From Geobacter sp. (GTDB taxonomy: Bacteria > Desulfobacterota > Desulfuromonadia > Geobacterales > Geobacteraceae), in assembly GCA_003574885.1 (NCBI GenBank), contig PJFC01000009.1:62001-126000 (forward strand): a DNA stretch of 64,000 nt. The letters are read 5' to 3'. The notes under the pieces were generated by a model. It did not search any database, was not told where the DNA came from, and saw only the letters and a program-made list of their open reading frames with translations. The translations under genes were made by a program, and so were the position numbers. The first letter of the stretch is position 1. Every line of letters begins with the position of its first letter. This document shows, piece by piece, positions 26,417 through 33,637 of the stretch.

Positions 26417-27073
26417 TCAGCGGGAACGGGTTACGCCACGCCGGTCGCACAGCTGTGCCAGAGGACAGGAGGAACAGCGGGGAGATACCGGATGGCACTG
26501 GTTCTGACCAAAGGTTACCAGCAGATCGTTTATTGCAATCCAGTAAGCATCCGGCAGCTTGGCACGCAGTGCAAACTCTGTTTCTTCCGGGGTTTTGGTA
26601 CTGACATATCCCCAACGATTGCAGATCCTGTGTACGTGGGTGTCTACACAGATTCCCGGTTTACCGAACCCGAGGGTCATTGTCAGATTGGCGGTCTTGC
26701 GCCCCACCCCTTTGAACTTCAGGAGTTCATCAAGCTCATCCGGCACATGCCCGGCATACCGTTCAACAAGGAGATGACAGATTTCCTTGATCTGGAGAGC
26801 TTTCCGGTGGTAGAACCCTACCGGGTAAATAGCCTGTTCCAGAACTTCTACGGGAAGTTCGACCATCCTGGCCGGCGAATCGGCAAGGGCGAAGAGCCTT
26901 TCCGACGCGGGTCCGGTGGTCCGGTCCTGGGTCCTGAGTGACAGGATGCAGGATATGAGAACCTTGAAAGGGTCACCACCCCGCTGTGAAACAATGGTGA
27001 CCGCCGGCGTCTGCCATCCCTTCACCACCTCGGCGAGGATAGACATGGCAGCATGGATGTCGCCATCCTTCAT
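26417..27073 (-). CDS. nth: Endonuclease III
   Basis: This DNA glycosylase/AP lyase of 218 residues removes oxidised pyrimidines. The helix-hairpin-helix LLKFKGVGRKTANL contains the catalytic Lys, and CVDTHVHRI carries the catalytic Asp. The 4Fe-4S cluster ligands are spaced C-x6-C-x2-C-x5-C in CHPVSPRCSSCPLAQLC. Its start overlaps the stop of the upstream small membrane protein gene (ATGA). No terminator was seen in the 167 bp on its 3' side. Confidence 0.95.
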   Translation of the reverse strand: MKDGDIHAAMSILAEVVKGWQTPAVTIVSQRGGDPFKVLISCILSLRTQDRTTGPASERLFALADSPARMVELPVEVLEQAIYPVGFYHRKALQIKEICHLLVERYAGHVPDELDELLKFKGVGRKTANLTMTLGFGKPGICVDTHVHRICNRWGYVSTKTPEETEFALRAKLPDAYWIAINDLLVTFGQNQCHPVSPRCSSCPLAQLCDRRGVTRSR

Positions 27074-27300
27074 ACCAGTTTCCGGTTACGGAAGATGCGC
27101 ATGAAGAGAACACCGAGCACCGAAAAGACCAGGCCGACGCAGAGGAAGAGGTAGCCTATGCTTCGGCCGTCACCCAGGCCGAACAGATCCTTGCCGTCCA
27201 TAAAGGCAATGAGCGCAAGACCTCCGAACGTCCCTATCCCCCCGAGTATATAGATAGCGAAGGCCACTACGGCCAGACCAATCCCCTGATGCTTTGCCAT
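27070..27300 (-). CDS. Small two-helix membrane protein of unknown function
   Basis: A protein of about 76 residues with two hydrophobic helices (roughly 8-32 and 46-66) joined by a short loop DGKDLFGLGDGRS, and a basic C-terminus (RIFRNRKLV). It is not recognised as a named family. It is translationally coupled to nth by an ATGA overlap. The ATG at 27300 is preferred; another ATG lies two codons upstream. Its conservation next to nth would be the only functional clue. Confidence 0.7.
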   Translation of the reverse strand: MAKHQGIGLAVVAFAIYILGGIGTFGGLALIAFMDGKDLFGLGDGRSIGYLFLCVGLVFSVLGVLFMRIFRNRKLV

Positions 27301-27407
27301 GATCAAATCCCCTGTCCTGACTCAGTTCTTTACAGTCCGGACATTCTACAAAATCCGCACTGTCAAGGCAACTGCATTTGTATCAGCCAGTTCGCTGAAG
27401 ATGACGG

Positions 27408-27436
27408 TTGCACGAATAACCGCGCTTCCCTATAAT
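27408..27436 (+). promoter_or_regulatory. Predicted sigma-70 promoter of the PHP-domain gene
   Basis: TTGCAC (27408-27413), a 17-bp spacer and a perfect TATAAT (27431-27436) predict a transcript starting near 27443, about 40 bases before the GTG start codon. Confidence 0.75.
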
Positions 27437-27481
27437 GGCGATTCGCAAAACAGGAACCAGCCAGTGCAGAGGAGGACCTCG

Positions 27482-28351
27482 GTGGAACAGTACATAGACA
27501 TGCATCTCCATTCGGTCCATTCGGATGGGGTCCATACCCCGACGGCACTTGTGGCAATGGCCGTCCAAAAAGGGCTCAGGGCCATTGCCATCGCCGACCA
27601 CGACAGCGTTGACGGCATCGATGAAGCACTTGCCGCTGCAGATGGATTCGATCTGGAAGTAATCTCCGCCGTCGAACTTTCGGTCGAATACCAGCGTTTC
27701 CAGGATATACACCTGCTGGGATTCTGTATCGACCACCGGGACCCGGCATTCCGGGAGAAACTGGCGGAATTCCGCAAGCGGCGGGATGATCGCGGGCGGG
27801 CCATCGTAACACGTATCAACAATCGGCTTGCACGCCAGGGCAGGAGAAGTATTGACTATGAAGAGATAGCGCGTTCTGCGGCAGGAGCCCTCGGTCGCCC
27901 CCATATCGCCATGGCACTCATTGCCAGGGGATACGCCCACGACATGCAGGATGCGTTTGTTCAGTATCTCATCCCCTGTAATGTCCCCAAACGATATTTC
28001 CCCATGGCCGAAGCGCTGGCTGAAATACACCGTATTGGCGGCATTGCGGTCCTTGCCCATCCGCCGACCATCACACCCGACCGGATGCGCCTCGGCGGAC
28101 TGGTGCGTGAATTGGCATCCATGGGGCTTGATGGTCTGGAAGTATTCAGTAACTCTTGTTTCGAAGACACGATAATTTTCCTCGAGTCCCTGGCAGACGA
28201 ACTGGGTCTGATAATGACAGGCGGCTCGGACTTTCACGGATTCGAGGATGACGTGGAGATGGGAAGCGGACGGGGAGGATTGGCAGTAGCCTACCGCCTG
28301 GTTACCGGGTTGAAGACACGACTGTCTGACAGAAAGAAAGAGAGCGGATAG
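27482..28351 (+). CDS. PHP-domain metal-dependent phosphoesterase (RNase AM / TrpH-like)
   Basis: This 289-residue enzyme of the polymerase-and-histidinol-phosphatase fold has metal ligands in MHLHSVHSDG, AIADHDSVDG, a mid-domain Glu/His set (SAVELSVEY, DIHLLGFCID), AVLAHPP and the C-terminal GGSDFHG. Relatives act as 3',5'-nucleoside bisphosphate phosphatase and 5'-3' exoribonuclease on short RNAs, which fits the length. The start is GTG (27482) with GGAGG six bases upstream. It is monocistronic, between a consensus promoter and a terminator. Confidence 0.9.
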   Translation: MEQYIDMHLHSVHSDGVHTPTALVAMAVQKGLRAIAIADHDSVDGIDEALAAADGFDLEVISAVELSVEYQRFQDIHLLGFCIDHRDPAFREKLAEFRKRRDDRGRAIVTRINNRLARQGRRSIDYEEIARSAAGALGRPHIAMALIARGYAHDMQDAFVQYLIPCNVPKRYFPMAEALAEIHRIGGIAVLAHPPTITPDRMRLGGLVRELASMGLDGLEVFSNSCFEDTIIFLESLADELGLIMTGGSDFHGFEDDVEMGSGRGGLAVAYRLVTGLKTRLSDRKKESG

Positions 28352-28380
28352 AGCCGGCAGGTTTCCCCCGCGGGTAAAAA

Positions 28381-28406
28381 AAAAGGGCCCGTCGGGGGGC
28401 CCTTTT
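28381..28406. terminator. Bidirectional rho-independent terminator
   Basis: AAAAGGGCCC (28381-28390) and GGGCCCTTTT (28397-28406) form a 10-bp stem with a 6-base loop between two converging genes. Extra A residues on the left make a strong U tract for the minus-strand direction. Confidence 0.88.
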
Positions 28407-28426
28407 ACATCCTCACACACCACCCG

Positions 28427-29251
28427 TTATTGCTCTTTGTAGGGTTTGAAATTCATTATCTGCAGATTATCCACGACCTTCAGGACCCCCTTGATCCTGC
28501 CGACGATCCTGATGGCATGGTTCTTCTCCGTATCATCATGCACGTGGCCGGTAAGGGCTATAACTCCATCCTGAGACGTAATTTTGAAGTGGAGGTTTTT
28601 GACCTTGTCCGACTTGAGCAACTCCGTTTCGACCCGCTTGCTGAGTATGATATCCTCAAGTAGTTCCAACGCCTCCACTTCAGCGTCTTTAAACCGTGGA
28701 TCTTTTGCGGCCGTTACGATACTCTCGACCATTGAAGCAGGAGAAAGACGCGAGGTATTGAAAATGAGATCATAGCCGAGGGGATCATTCCAGTCCCGGT
28801 TATAATAGAAATGGAGATAACCGCCCCGCTGGTGGTCGTTTTTCCTGATCAGATCACTGGCCAGATCCGGGTCAATCCATTCCCGCTCGGCAAACATTTC
28901 CACCCGCTCGTCAAAGGGGGCTATGAAGCGGACCCTGAGTATGCTCCGTATCTCCTTGAGCAGATCCTGCCCTCCCCGCCCATAGAGAATGACGTTCCCC
29001 TTTTTGGCCTTCTCCAGGAAAATGAGTTCCATGGTAGTGAGATGGGCCGCCTGGAGGCGGTCTTCTGCAGTATTGTATGAAGGGGGCTTCTCATCGATCC
29101 TTTCGATGATTTCGGCAGTCAGACCGTACTTTGGCGCCAGTTCGGCGACTTTCGCCCCATCCACCAGCGTATACTTGAGTTTTTTGGCTACCTCTTTCGC
29201 AATCTGGTAGGCGCCGGTGCCCATTTCCCGGGATATAGTGATTATTGCCAT
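28427..29251 (-). CDS. Cytidylate kinase-like protein fused to a BON domain
   Basis: The first ~190 of 274 residues resemble the cytidylate-kinase-like family: ITISREMGTGAYQIAKEVAKKL supplies a P-loop-like start, and GNVILYGRGGQDLL plus RVRFIAPFDERVEMFAERE follow. Residues ~200-270 form a BON domain (SKRVETELLKSD, FKITSQDGVIALTGHVHDD, VKVVDNL type), a fold usually found in envelope proteins that bind phospholipid or hydrophobic ligands. The P-loop lacks the canonical GKS/T (GTGAY), so kinase activity is uncertain. No signal peptide is present, so it is cytoplasmic. Confidence 0.8.
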   Translation of the reverse strand: MAIITISREMGTGAYQIAKEVAKKLKYTLVDGAKVAELAPKYGLTAEIIERIDEKPPSYNTAEDRLQAAHLTTMELIFLEKAKKGNVILYGRGGQDLLKEIRSILRVRFIAPFDERVEMFAEREWIDPDLASDLIRKNDHQRGGYLHFYYNRDWNDPLGYDLIFNTSRLSPASMVESIVTAAKDPRFKDAEVEALELLEDIILSKRVETELLKSDKVKNLHFKITSQDGVIALTGHVHDDTEKNHAIRIVGRIKGVLKVVDNLQIMNFKPYKEQ

Positions 29252-29385
29252 CCACTTCCTCCTTCGACTTTGAGTCGCAGGATGGTAGCATGTAATCTTT
29301 CCCCAGACAAGGGGCTAATTTCTACAACCATACGCTCCATCCGTATCCGCTGAGATTTCCCAAACGCTTTTTCCAGGAGCACCGC

Positions 29386-29970
29386 ATGTATGACCTGTTT
29401 GAGTTCATAGTCAGATTCATTCTGTTTGCGACACTCCACTCATTCCTCGCAATACAGCATGTCCAGGAATTCCTGAAATCCCGGATGGGCTCCCTGGCAA
29501 GCTCTTATCGGCTTTTGTATAACATTTTGGCACTGGTTACCTTTGGTTGGGTCATGAATGCCTACCATGACTCTCCGATCCTTTACCAACTTCCTGAAAC
29601 CACACGGCCACTAGGATTTATCGGCCAGGGGGTGATGTTGATCCTGCTTTGCGTCTGTGCGGCGCAAACCGGTGTTGGAGACTTTCTGGGGTTCAGGCAG
29701 TTGCGCAGCAAGCTCATTGCCCCCATCCTGATAACCAACGGATGTTACGGAAGGGTGCGACATCCCCAGTACCTGCTGGCAATGCTGTTCCTGCTGTTCA
29801 CACCGACCATGACCGTTCGCTGGTTGGTCCTGACTCTGCTTTCAGCGCTGTATTTTCTTTGCGGTGCGATAATGGAAGAGCGGAGACTGATTGAAATGTT
29901 CGGAGATAACTATCGCGGGTATCAAAGGGGGGTGAGGATGTTCATCCCCATACCGAAGAAGCGCTCCTGA
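29386..29970 (+). CDS. Isoprenylcysteine carboxyl methyltransferase-like membrane protein
   Basis: This 194-residue integral membrane protein has about five helices. The C-terminal part has the ICMT/PEMT-type SAM-binding motif: GCYGRVRHPQYLLAM (RHP), followed by a later EE pair and FGDNYRGYQRGV. The methyl acceptor in bacteria is generally unknown. The start ATG has CAGGAG six to eleven bases upstream. It is monocistronic and its downstream neighbour converges on it. Confidence 0.82.
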   Translation: MYDLFEFIVRFILFATLHSFLAIQHVQEFLKSRMGSLASSYRLLYNILALVTFGWVMNAYHDSPILYQLPETTRPLGFIGQGVMLILLCVCAAQTGVGDFLGFRQLRSKLIAPILITNGCYGRVRHPQYLLAMLFLLFTPTMTVRWLVLTLLSALYFLCGAIMEERRLIEMFGDNYRGYQRGVRMFIPIPKKRS

Positions 29971-30033
29971 GCGGAGGCGACGACGAAGATCACCGGTTCC
30001 GATCCGCGTTTTCAGAGTGGAGAAGCGGCAAAA

Positions 30034-30717
30034 TCAATCAATTCTCACCCTTTTGACGCCGGCAACTGCACCCAGCTCGTCTACCAGGCTGCAGGCAAGC
30101 TCACGCGTGCTGAATTTGACATAGAACTCGTAGGACACCAGCTGCTTTTCCACATCCTTATCAAGACTCATGTTCACAACCTGCATCTGACAGGCCGAGA
30201 TCATTTCCTCGAATATATCGAGCTGCCCCGTCAGGTCACTGCTCAAAACCCTTAACGAAACGTAGGTATCCCGTTGCAAACGACCTTCCACCTTTTTAAG
30301 GAGGAGAAGACTCAGGATCGCAATCAGGGTAACCACCGTTGCCATCACGTAGAGTCCGGCACCACAGGCGACCCCCAATGCCGCTGCCAGCCAGAGGCAG
30401 GCAGCCGTCGTCAGACCACGAATGGAGGCCTTTTCCCTTATTATCGCGCCTGCGCCGAGAAAGCCGATCCCCGTAACCACTTGCGCTGCGATCCTGGCCG
30501 GATCCACTCCCGTCGGGCCAGAGGAACCAGGATTCCCATATTGCTGGTAGAAATGGATCGACGTCAGGACAAAAAGGCAGGAACCGAGCGAAACGAGCAG
30601 ATGGGTACGAAAACCTGCCGGACGTCCGTGAACTTCCCGCTCAAGTCCGATGAGCCCCCCGAACAGACAGGCGAGCAACAATCTCAGCAGAAGGTCCAGG
30701 CTGAAGTCAATGTGCAT
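30034..30717 (-). CDS. MgtC/SapB family membrane protein
   Basis: This 227-residue protein has four or five N-terminal helices with the family landmarks LFGGLIGLEREVHGRPAGFRTHLLVSLGS and VTGIGFLGAGAI (each part of the MgtC signature). A ~75-residue cytoplasmic C-terminal domain with a ferredoxin-like pattern closes it (LSSDLTGQLDIFEEMISACQ). MgtC homologues influence Mg homeostasis and the F-type ATPase. It is the last gene of the long minus-strand run, 27 bp after the GTPase gene. Confidence 0.88.
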   Translation of the reverse strand: MHIDFSLDLLLRLLLACLFGGLIGLEREVHGRPAGFRTHLLVSLGSCLFVLTSIHFYQQYGNPGSSGPTGVDPARIAAQVVTGIGFLGAGAIIREKASIRGLTTAACLWLAAALGVACGAGLYVMATVVTLIAILSLLLLKKVEGRLQRDTYVSLRVLSSDLTGQLDIFEEMISACQMQVVNMSLDKDVEKQLVSYEFYVKFSTRELACSLVDELGAVAGVKRVRID

Positions 30718-30744
30718 CAGAGTTCTCCACCATTGCCACCGTAA

Positions 30745-31620
30745 CTACCGTTTGTATTCCAGCGAAATGGCAAGGTTGAGGGTCATTCGATGGGATATCC
30801 CCCCGCGACTGATGGAAAGGGGTATCTGCAATCGACCATCCTCAGCAAGACAGACTCCCTCAAGAATCTCAACGGAAGGTGCGGCATTTTCGGCCATAGC
30901 CTGGCCAGACGTTGTTGGGGCAGATTCAACGGGAGGCAGGGCTGCTACCGTCGATGAGGGAGGTTGCGTGCCTGCTGCAACCGGTTCATTCTCGCTGACC
31001 GTCTGGCTCTCTGCAGTCTCGTCGGGCAGATCCAGGCCGCTCTCCCGTAGCCGCTTCAATACCTGTTTTACCAGGGTAAAGAGGCATTCCAGCACTCCTT
31101 CTCCGCTGGCAGCTGACGCCGGCATAGTAGACAATCCCACAAGCCCGAGGGATTGCTGCAACTCTTGAAGCGACAGGGCATCCACCCGGTCGTTCTTGTT
31201 GGACTGAACAACGAGAGGCAGCTCATCCAGCGATAATCCGTGGCCACGTAAACAGTTGCGGAGCCTATCCACGGCAGCCTGGTTCTCAGCCTGCCGCGCA
31301 GGCGATGCGTCGGCGACGAAAATAACGCCGTCAACCCCTTTGAGGACCATCTTCCAGGTAGAATCCTGGGGCACATCACCCTGAACGGTATAGACATGAA
31401 ATCTGACCGTATAGTCACCAAGTTTTCCCTGCCCTGACGGGAGAAAATCGAAAAAGAGCATCCTGCATTCCTGCACATTCATGCTCTTGAACTGACCACG
31501 GAAGTCGGGTTTCAGTTTTTTGAAGATAAAACTGAGATTCGTCGCCTTTCCGGCCTGTGCGGCCCCGAAATAGACAATCTTGGCGTTGATTTCTTTTTTG
31601 GCGTGGTTTACCAGTGCCAT
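30745..31620 (-). CDS. MglA-like small GTPase with altered active-site residues and C-terminal extension
   Basis: Residues 1-195 align along their length with MglA, the polarity GTPase of Myxococcus: INAKIVYFGAAQAGKATNL (P-loop), LFFDFLP, RFHVYTVQGDV, LKGVDGVIFVADAS and QSNKNDR (NKxD, here NKND). Two catalytic positions differ. The Mg-binding Thr after the P-loop Lys is Ala26, and the catalytic Gln82 of MglA is Asp82. A ~95-residue tail follows: a Pro/Ser/Ala linker, then a beta-rich ending (GRLQIPLSISRGGI). It may bind GTP without normal turnover. No MglB is adjacent. Confidence 0.83.
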   Translation of the reverse strand: MALVNHAKKEINAKIVYFGAAQAGKATNLSFIFKKLKPDFRGQFKSMNVQECRMLFFDFLPSGQGKLGDYTVRFHVYTVQGDVPQDSTWKMVLKGVDGVIFVADASPARQAENQAAVDRLRNCLRGHGLSLDELPLVVQSNKNDRVDALSLQELQQSLGLVGLSTMPASAASGEGVLECLFTLVKQVLKRLRESGLDLPDETAESQTVSENEPVAAGTQPPSSTVAALPPVESAPTTSGQAMAENAAPSVEILEGVCLAEDGRLQIPLSISRGGISHRMTLNLAISLEYKR

Positions 31621-31632
31621 GGGTTCTTCCCC

Positions 31633-32535
31633 CTATCTATGTTTTTGCACCTGGAGCAGGATACGGCGTGCCTGCGTCGAGATTACATTCGAAACGTTCT
31701 TGCTCTTTGCAAGGGTAGCCAGGTCCTTCTCGGTAAGAGTCGATATGTAGCGAAGTGCATTGGGAAGGGGTGTCTTGTTGTTTTCCGCCAGGGCCTTGCG
31801 AATCTGGTAATTTTTTGTCCATTCCTTGTTGGCACAGATGAGCCGCATGATCTCGTCGCTCTGTACGCCAGCCTTGACAAGGTTGAGTATCTCCCCGTCT
31901 GAAATGCGTGGATTCTTGATAACCGAACCACATACCAGTTTGTTCGGATCCTTGACAAGTATGGAGCGCCACTCCTTGTCTCCAGTCAAAGCCATCTTGA
32001 TCTTCTCCGAAACACCCATCGACTGTGCCATCTGGTACTTGGATTGAAACTCCTCATCCTCAGGCTCCGGTTCCTCTTCACCCTCGGTTTCTACCTCTTC
32101 AGTTTCTACCTCTTCCAACTCGGCTTCATCTTCAGGTTCCATCTCCTTGAGTGCCGCAGCTGCGCCAGCGACTCCCTTCTGCGCAAGAAAGAACATGGTC
32201 TGCATATCGATCCGTGGATGGACAACAAGACGTGTCGCCAGGTCCTGATTGTCATGAAATAGCCGCGCCAGCAACTCTATCACTTTCGCCGAAGTTTCTG
32301 AGGAATCGGCAATTTCCACGGCCACCGATTCGGGTATCTGCCGCAGGCTTTTGATGGCCTCACTGCAGATCTGCTCATCCTGGTCGTAACTCAGGAAGAG
32401 AAGGAGGTTGACCTGGTCAGCTGCGGCGAGAGGCATTTCGCATCGTGCAACCCGCAACCTGTCCTTCCTGGAGACGTCCGTTGCAGCATAGGCTGCAGCG
32501 ACCGGAGAGACATTGAGTATCACCGTGTCAATCAA
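31633..32535 (-). CDS. Acidic protein of unknown function with helical repeats
   Basis: This 300-residue protein is not recognised. Residues 1-125 look all-helical, with HEAT-like spacing (LLLFLSYDQDEQICSEAIKSLRQIP; LARLFHDNQDLATRLVVHP). Residues ~132-165 are a run rich in Glu. Residues 170-300 are again helical, with VCGSVIKNPRISDGEILNLVKAG resembling the first part. The start is TTG with GGAGAG upstream. It lies between the SPOR protein gene and the MglA-like GTPase gene with gaps of about 12 bp, so it is likely a functional partner of the GTPase. Confidence 0.75.
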   Translation of the reverse strand: MIDTVILNVSPVAAAYAATDVSRKDRLRVARCEMPLAAADQVNLLLFLSYDQDEQICSEAIKSLRQIPESVAVEIADSSETSAKVIELLARLFHDNQDLATRLVVHPRIDMQTMFFLAQKGVAGAAAALKEMEPEDEAELEEVETEEVETEGEEEPEPEDEEFQSKYQMAQSMGVSEKIKMALTGDKEWRSILVKDPNKLVCGSVIKNPRISDGEILNLVKAGVQSDEIMRLICANKEWTKNYQIRKALAENNKTPLPNALRYISTLTEKDLATLAKSKNVSNVISTQARRILLQVQKHR

Positions 32536-32546
32536 GTATGTCTCTC

Positions 32547-33608
32547 CTACTTCCCAACCTTGACCAGGTGGGGAGAAATCCCCTGTTTCTTCAGGCTGGC
32601 AATATCTCTGCCTGCAGATTTCTTGCCGTCGTATCTGCCCGCAGTAAGACGTACGACATGGACCGGAGCCTTGGTCTTTTTCATTACAAGCTTAAACCCC
32701 TTTTCATAAAGACGGTCCTGTTCGATGGCGGCCTTCGCTTCATTGAAGTAGGAGCCGGCATAGACCGCATACTTTCCGTTTTCCTGAAGCAGGAAACCGT
32801 CTGGCGTGAACTTTTTAAGATCGTCCAATGCTGCGTCTGCAGACTGATGACTTTCGAATGACCCGAGATACAGGCGATTCATAGGCTCTGACCGAAGTGC
32901 CTTCGTCCTCGTAACTGGCCTGATGCCGAGTTTTTTCAACTTCGCCTGTACTGATACAGCCGATTTCTCTCCGACATATTCGCCGATCACCAGTGTATAG
33001 GCGCCGGCAGCATGTTTTTTTATCGTCGTCTTGGAAGTCTTTCCGTCAGCTTTGGCGGTTGCTTTCCCGGCATCAGCAGCTTTCGACGGAGCAGGTTTCA
33101 CCGGAACAGCAGTTGCCGTTTTCGTCGGTGGCGCTGGTTTGGCAGCAGGAGCCGCAGTCGCAGGGGTTGCCGGTTTTGCAGCCTTGGCAGGTGCGGGCTT
33201 AGCAGCCGGTGCAGGAGGAGCGACGGCTGGCTTAACCGCAGAGGCTGCTGGTGGTGCGGGAGTTGCCGCAGGTTTAGCTCCGGAAGTTGTGGCAGAAGGG
33301 GCGGTTACAGGAACGGCAGGTTTGGCCGTTGCGGCTGCGCCGGAATTTTGCGTGGCAGGTGTGGCCGTACCGCCAGTAGCAGGCGCCGCTCCACCTCCAT
33401 CGGCGGGCCGCGCCGGAATCGGCTGCTTAACCTGGGCAGGCTGAGGAGCAGGCGCCTGTTGCCGCGGCTTGATGATGCCGGTAAAGAAATAGAGGTAACC
33501 GAACACCGCCAGCAGCAGGACCAACACCAACAGCAATATCTGCTGGGAACTCCCCTTTTCGTTGTTGATGTTTTCCCCGTCCTCAGACGACTTACCGAAA
33601 CCGAACAT
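32547..33608 (-). CDS. SPOR-domain membrane protein
   Basis: This 353-residue protein has a short cytoplasmic N-terminus, one transmembrane helix (about 24-46), a ~150-residue Ala/Pro/Lys linker of low complexity, and C-terminal SPOR-like repeats (AYTLVIGEYVGEKSAVSVQAKL; LYLGSFESHQSADAALDDL; YAVYAGSYFNEAKAAIEQD; RLTAGRYDGKKSAGRDIASL). SPOR domains bind denuded peptidoglycan at division sites. GGAGGATT precedes the ATG. With the downstream GTPase it suggests an envelope-localised, polarity- or division-related unit, which is inference. Confidence 0.85.
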   Translation of the reverse strand: MFGFGKSSEDGENINNEKGSSQQILLLVLVLLLAVFGYLYFFTGIIKPRQQAPAPQPAQVKQPIPARPADGGGAAPATGGTATPATQNSGAAATAKPAVPVTAPSATTSGAKPAATPAPPAASAVKPAVAPPAPAAKPAPAKAAKPATPATAAPAAKPAPPTKTATAVPVKPAPSKAADAGKATAKADGKTSKTTIKKHAAGAYTLVIGEYVGEKSAVSVQAKLKKLGIRPVTRTKALRSEPMNRLYLGSFESHQSADAALDDLKKFTPDGFLLQENGKYAVYAGSYFNEAKAAIEQDRLYEKGFKLVMKKTKAPVHVVRLTAGRYDGKKSAGRDIASLKKQGISPHLVKVGK

Positions 33609-33637
33609 GTAGCAATCCTCCTGGCATTTGATAAAGT

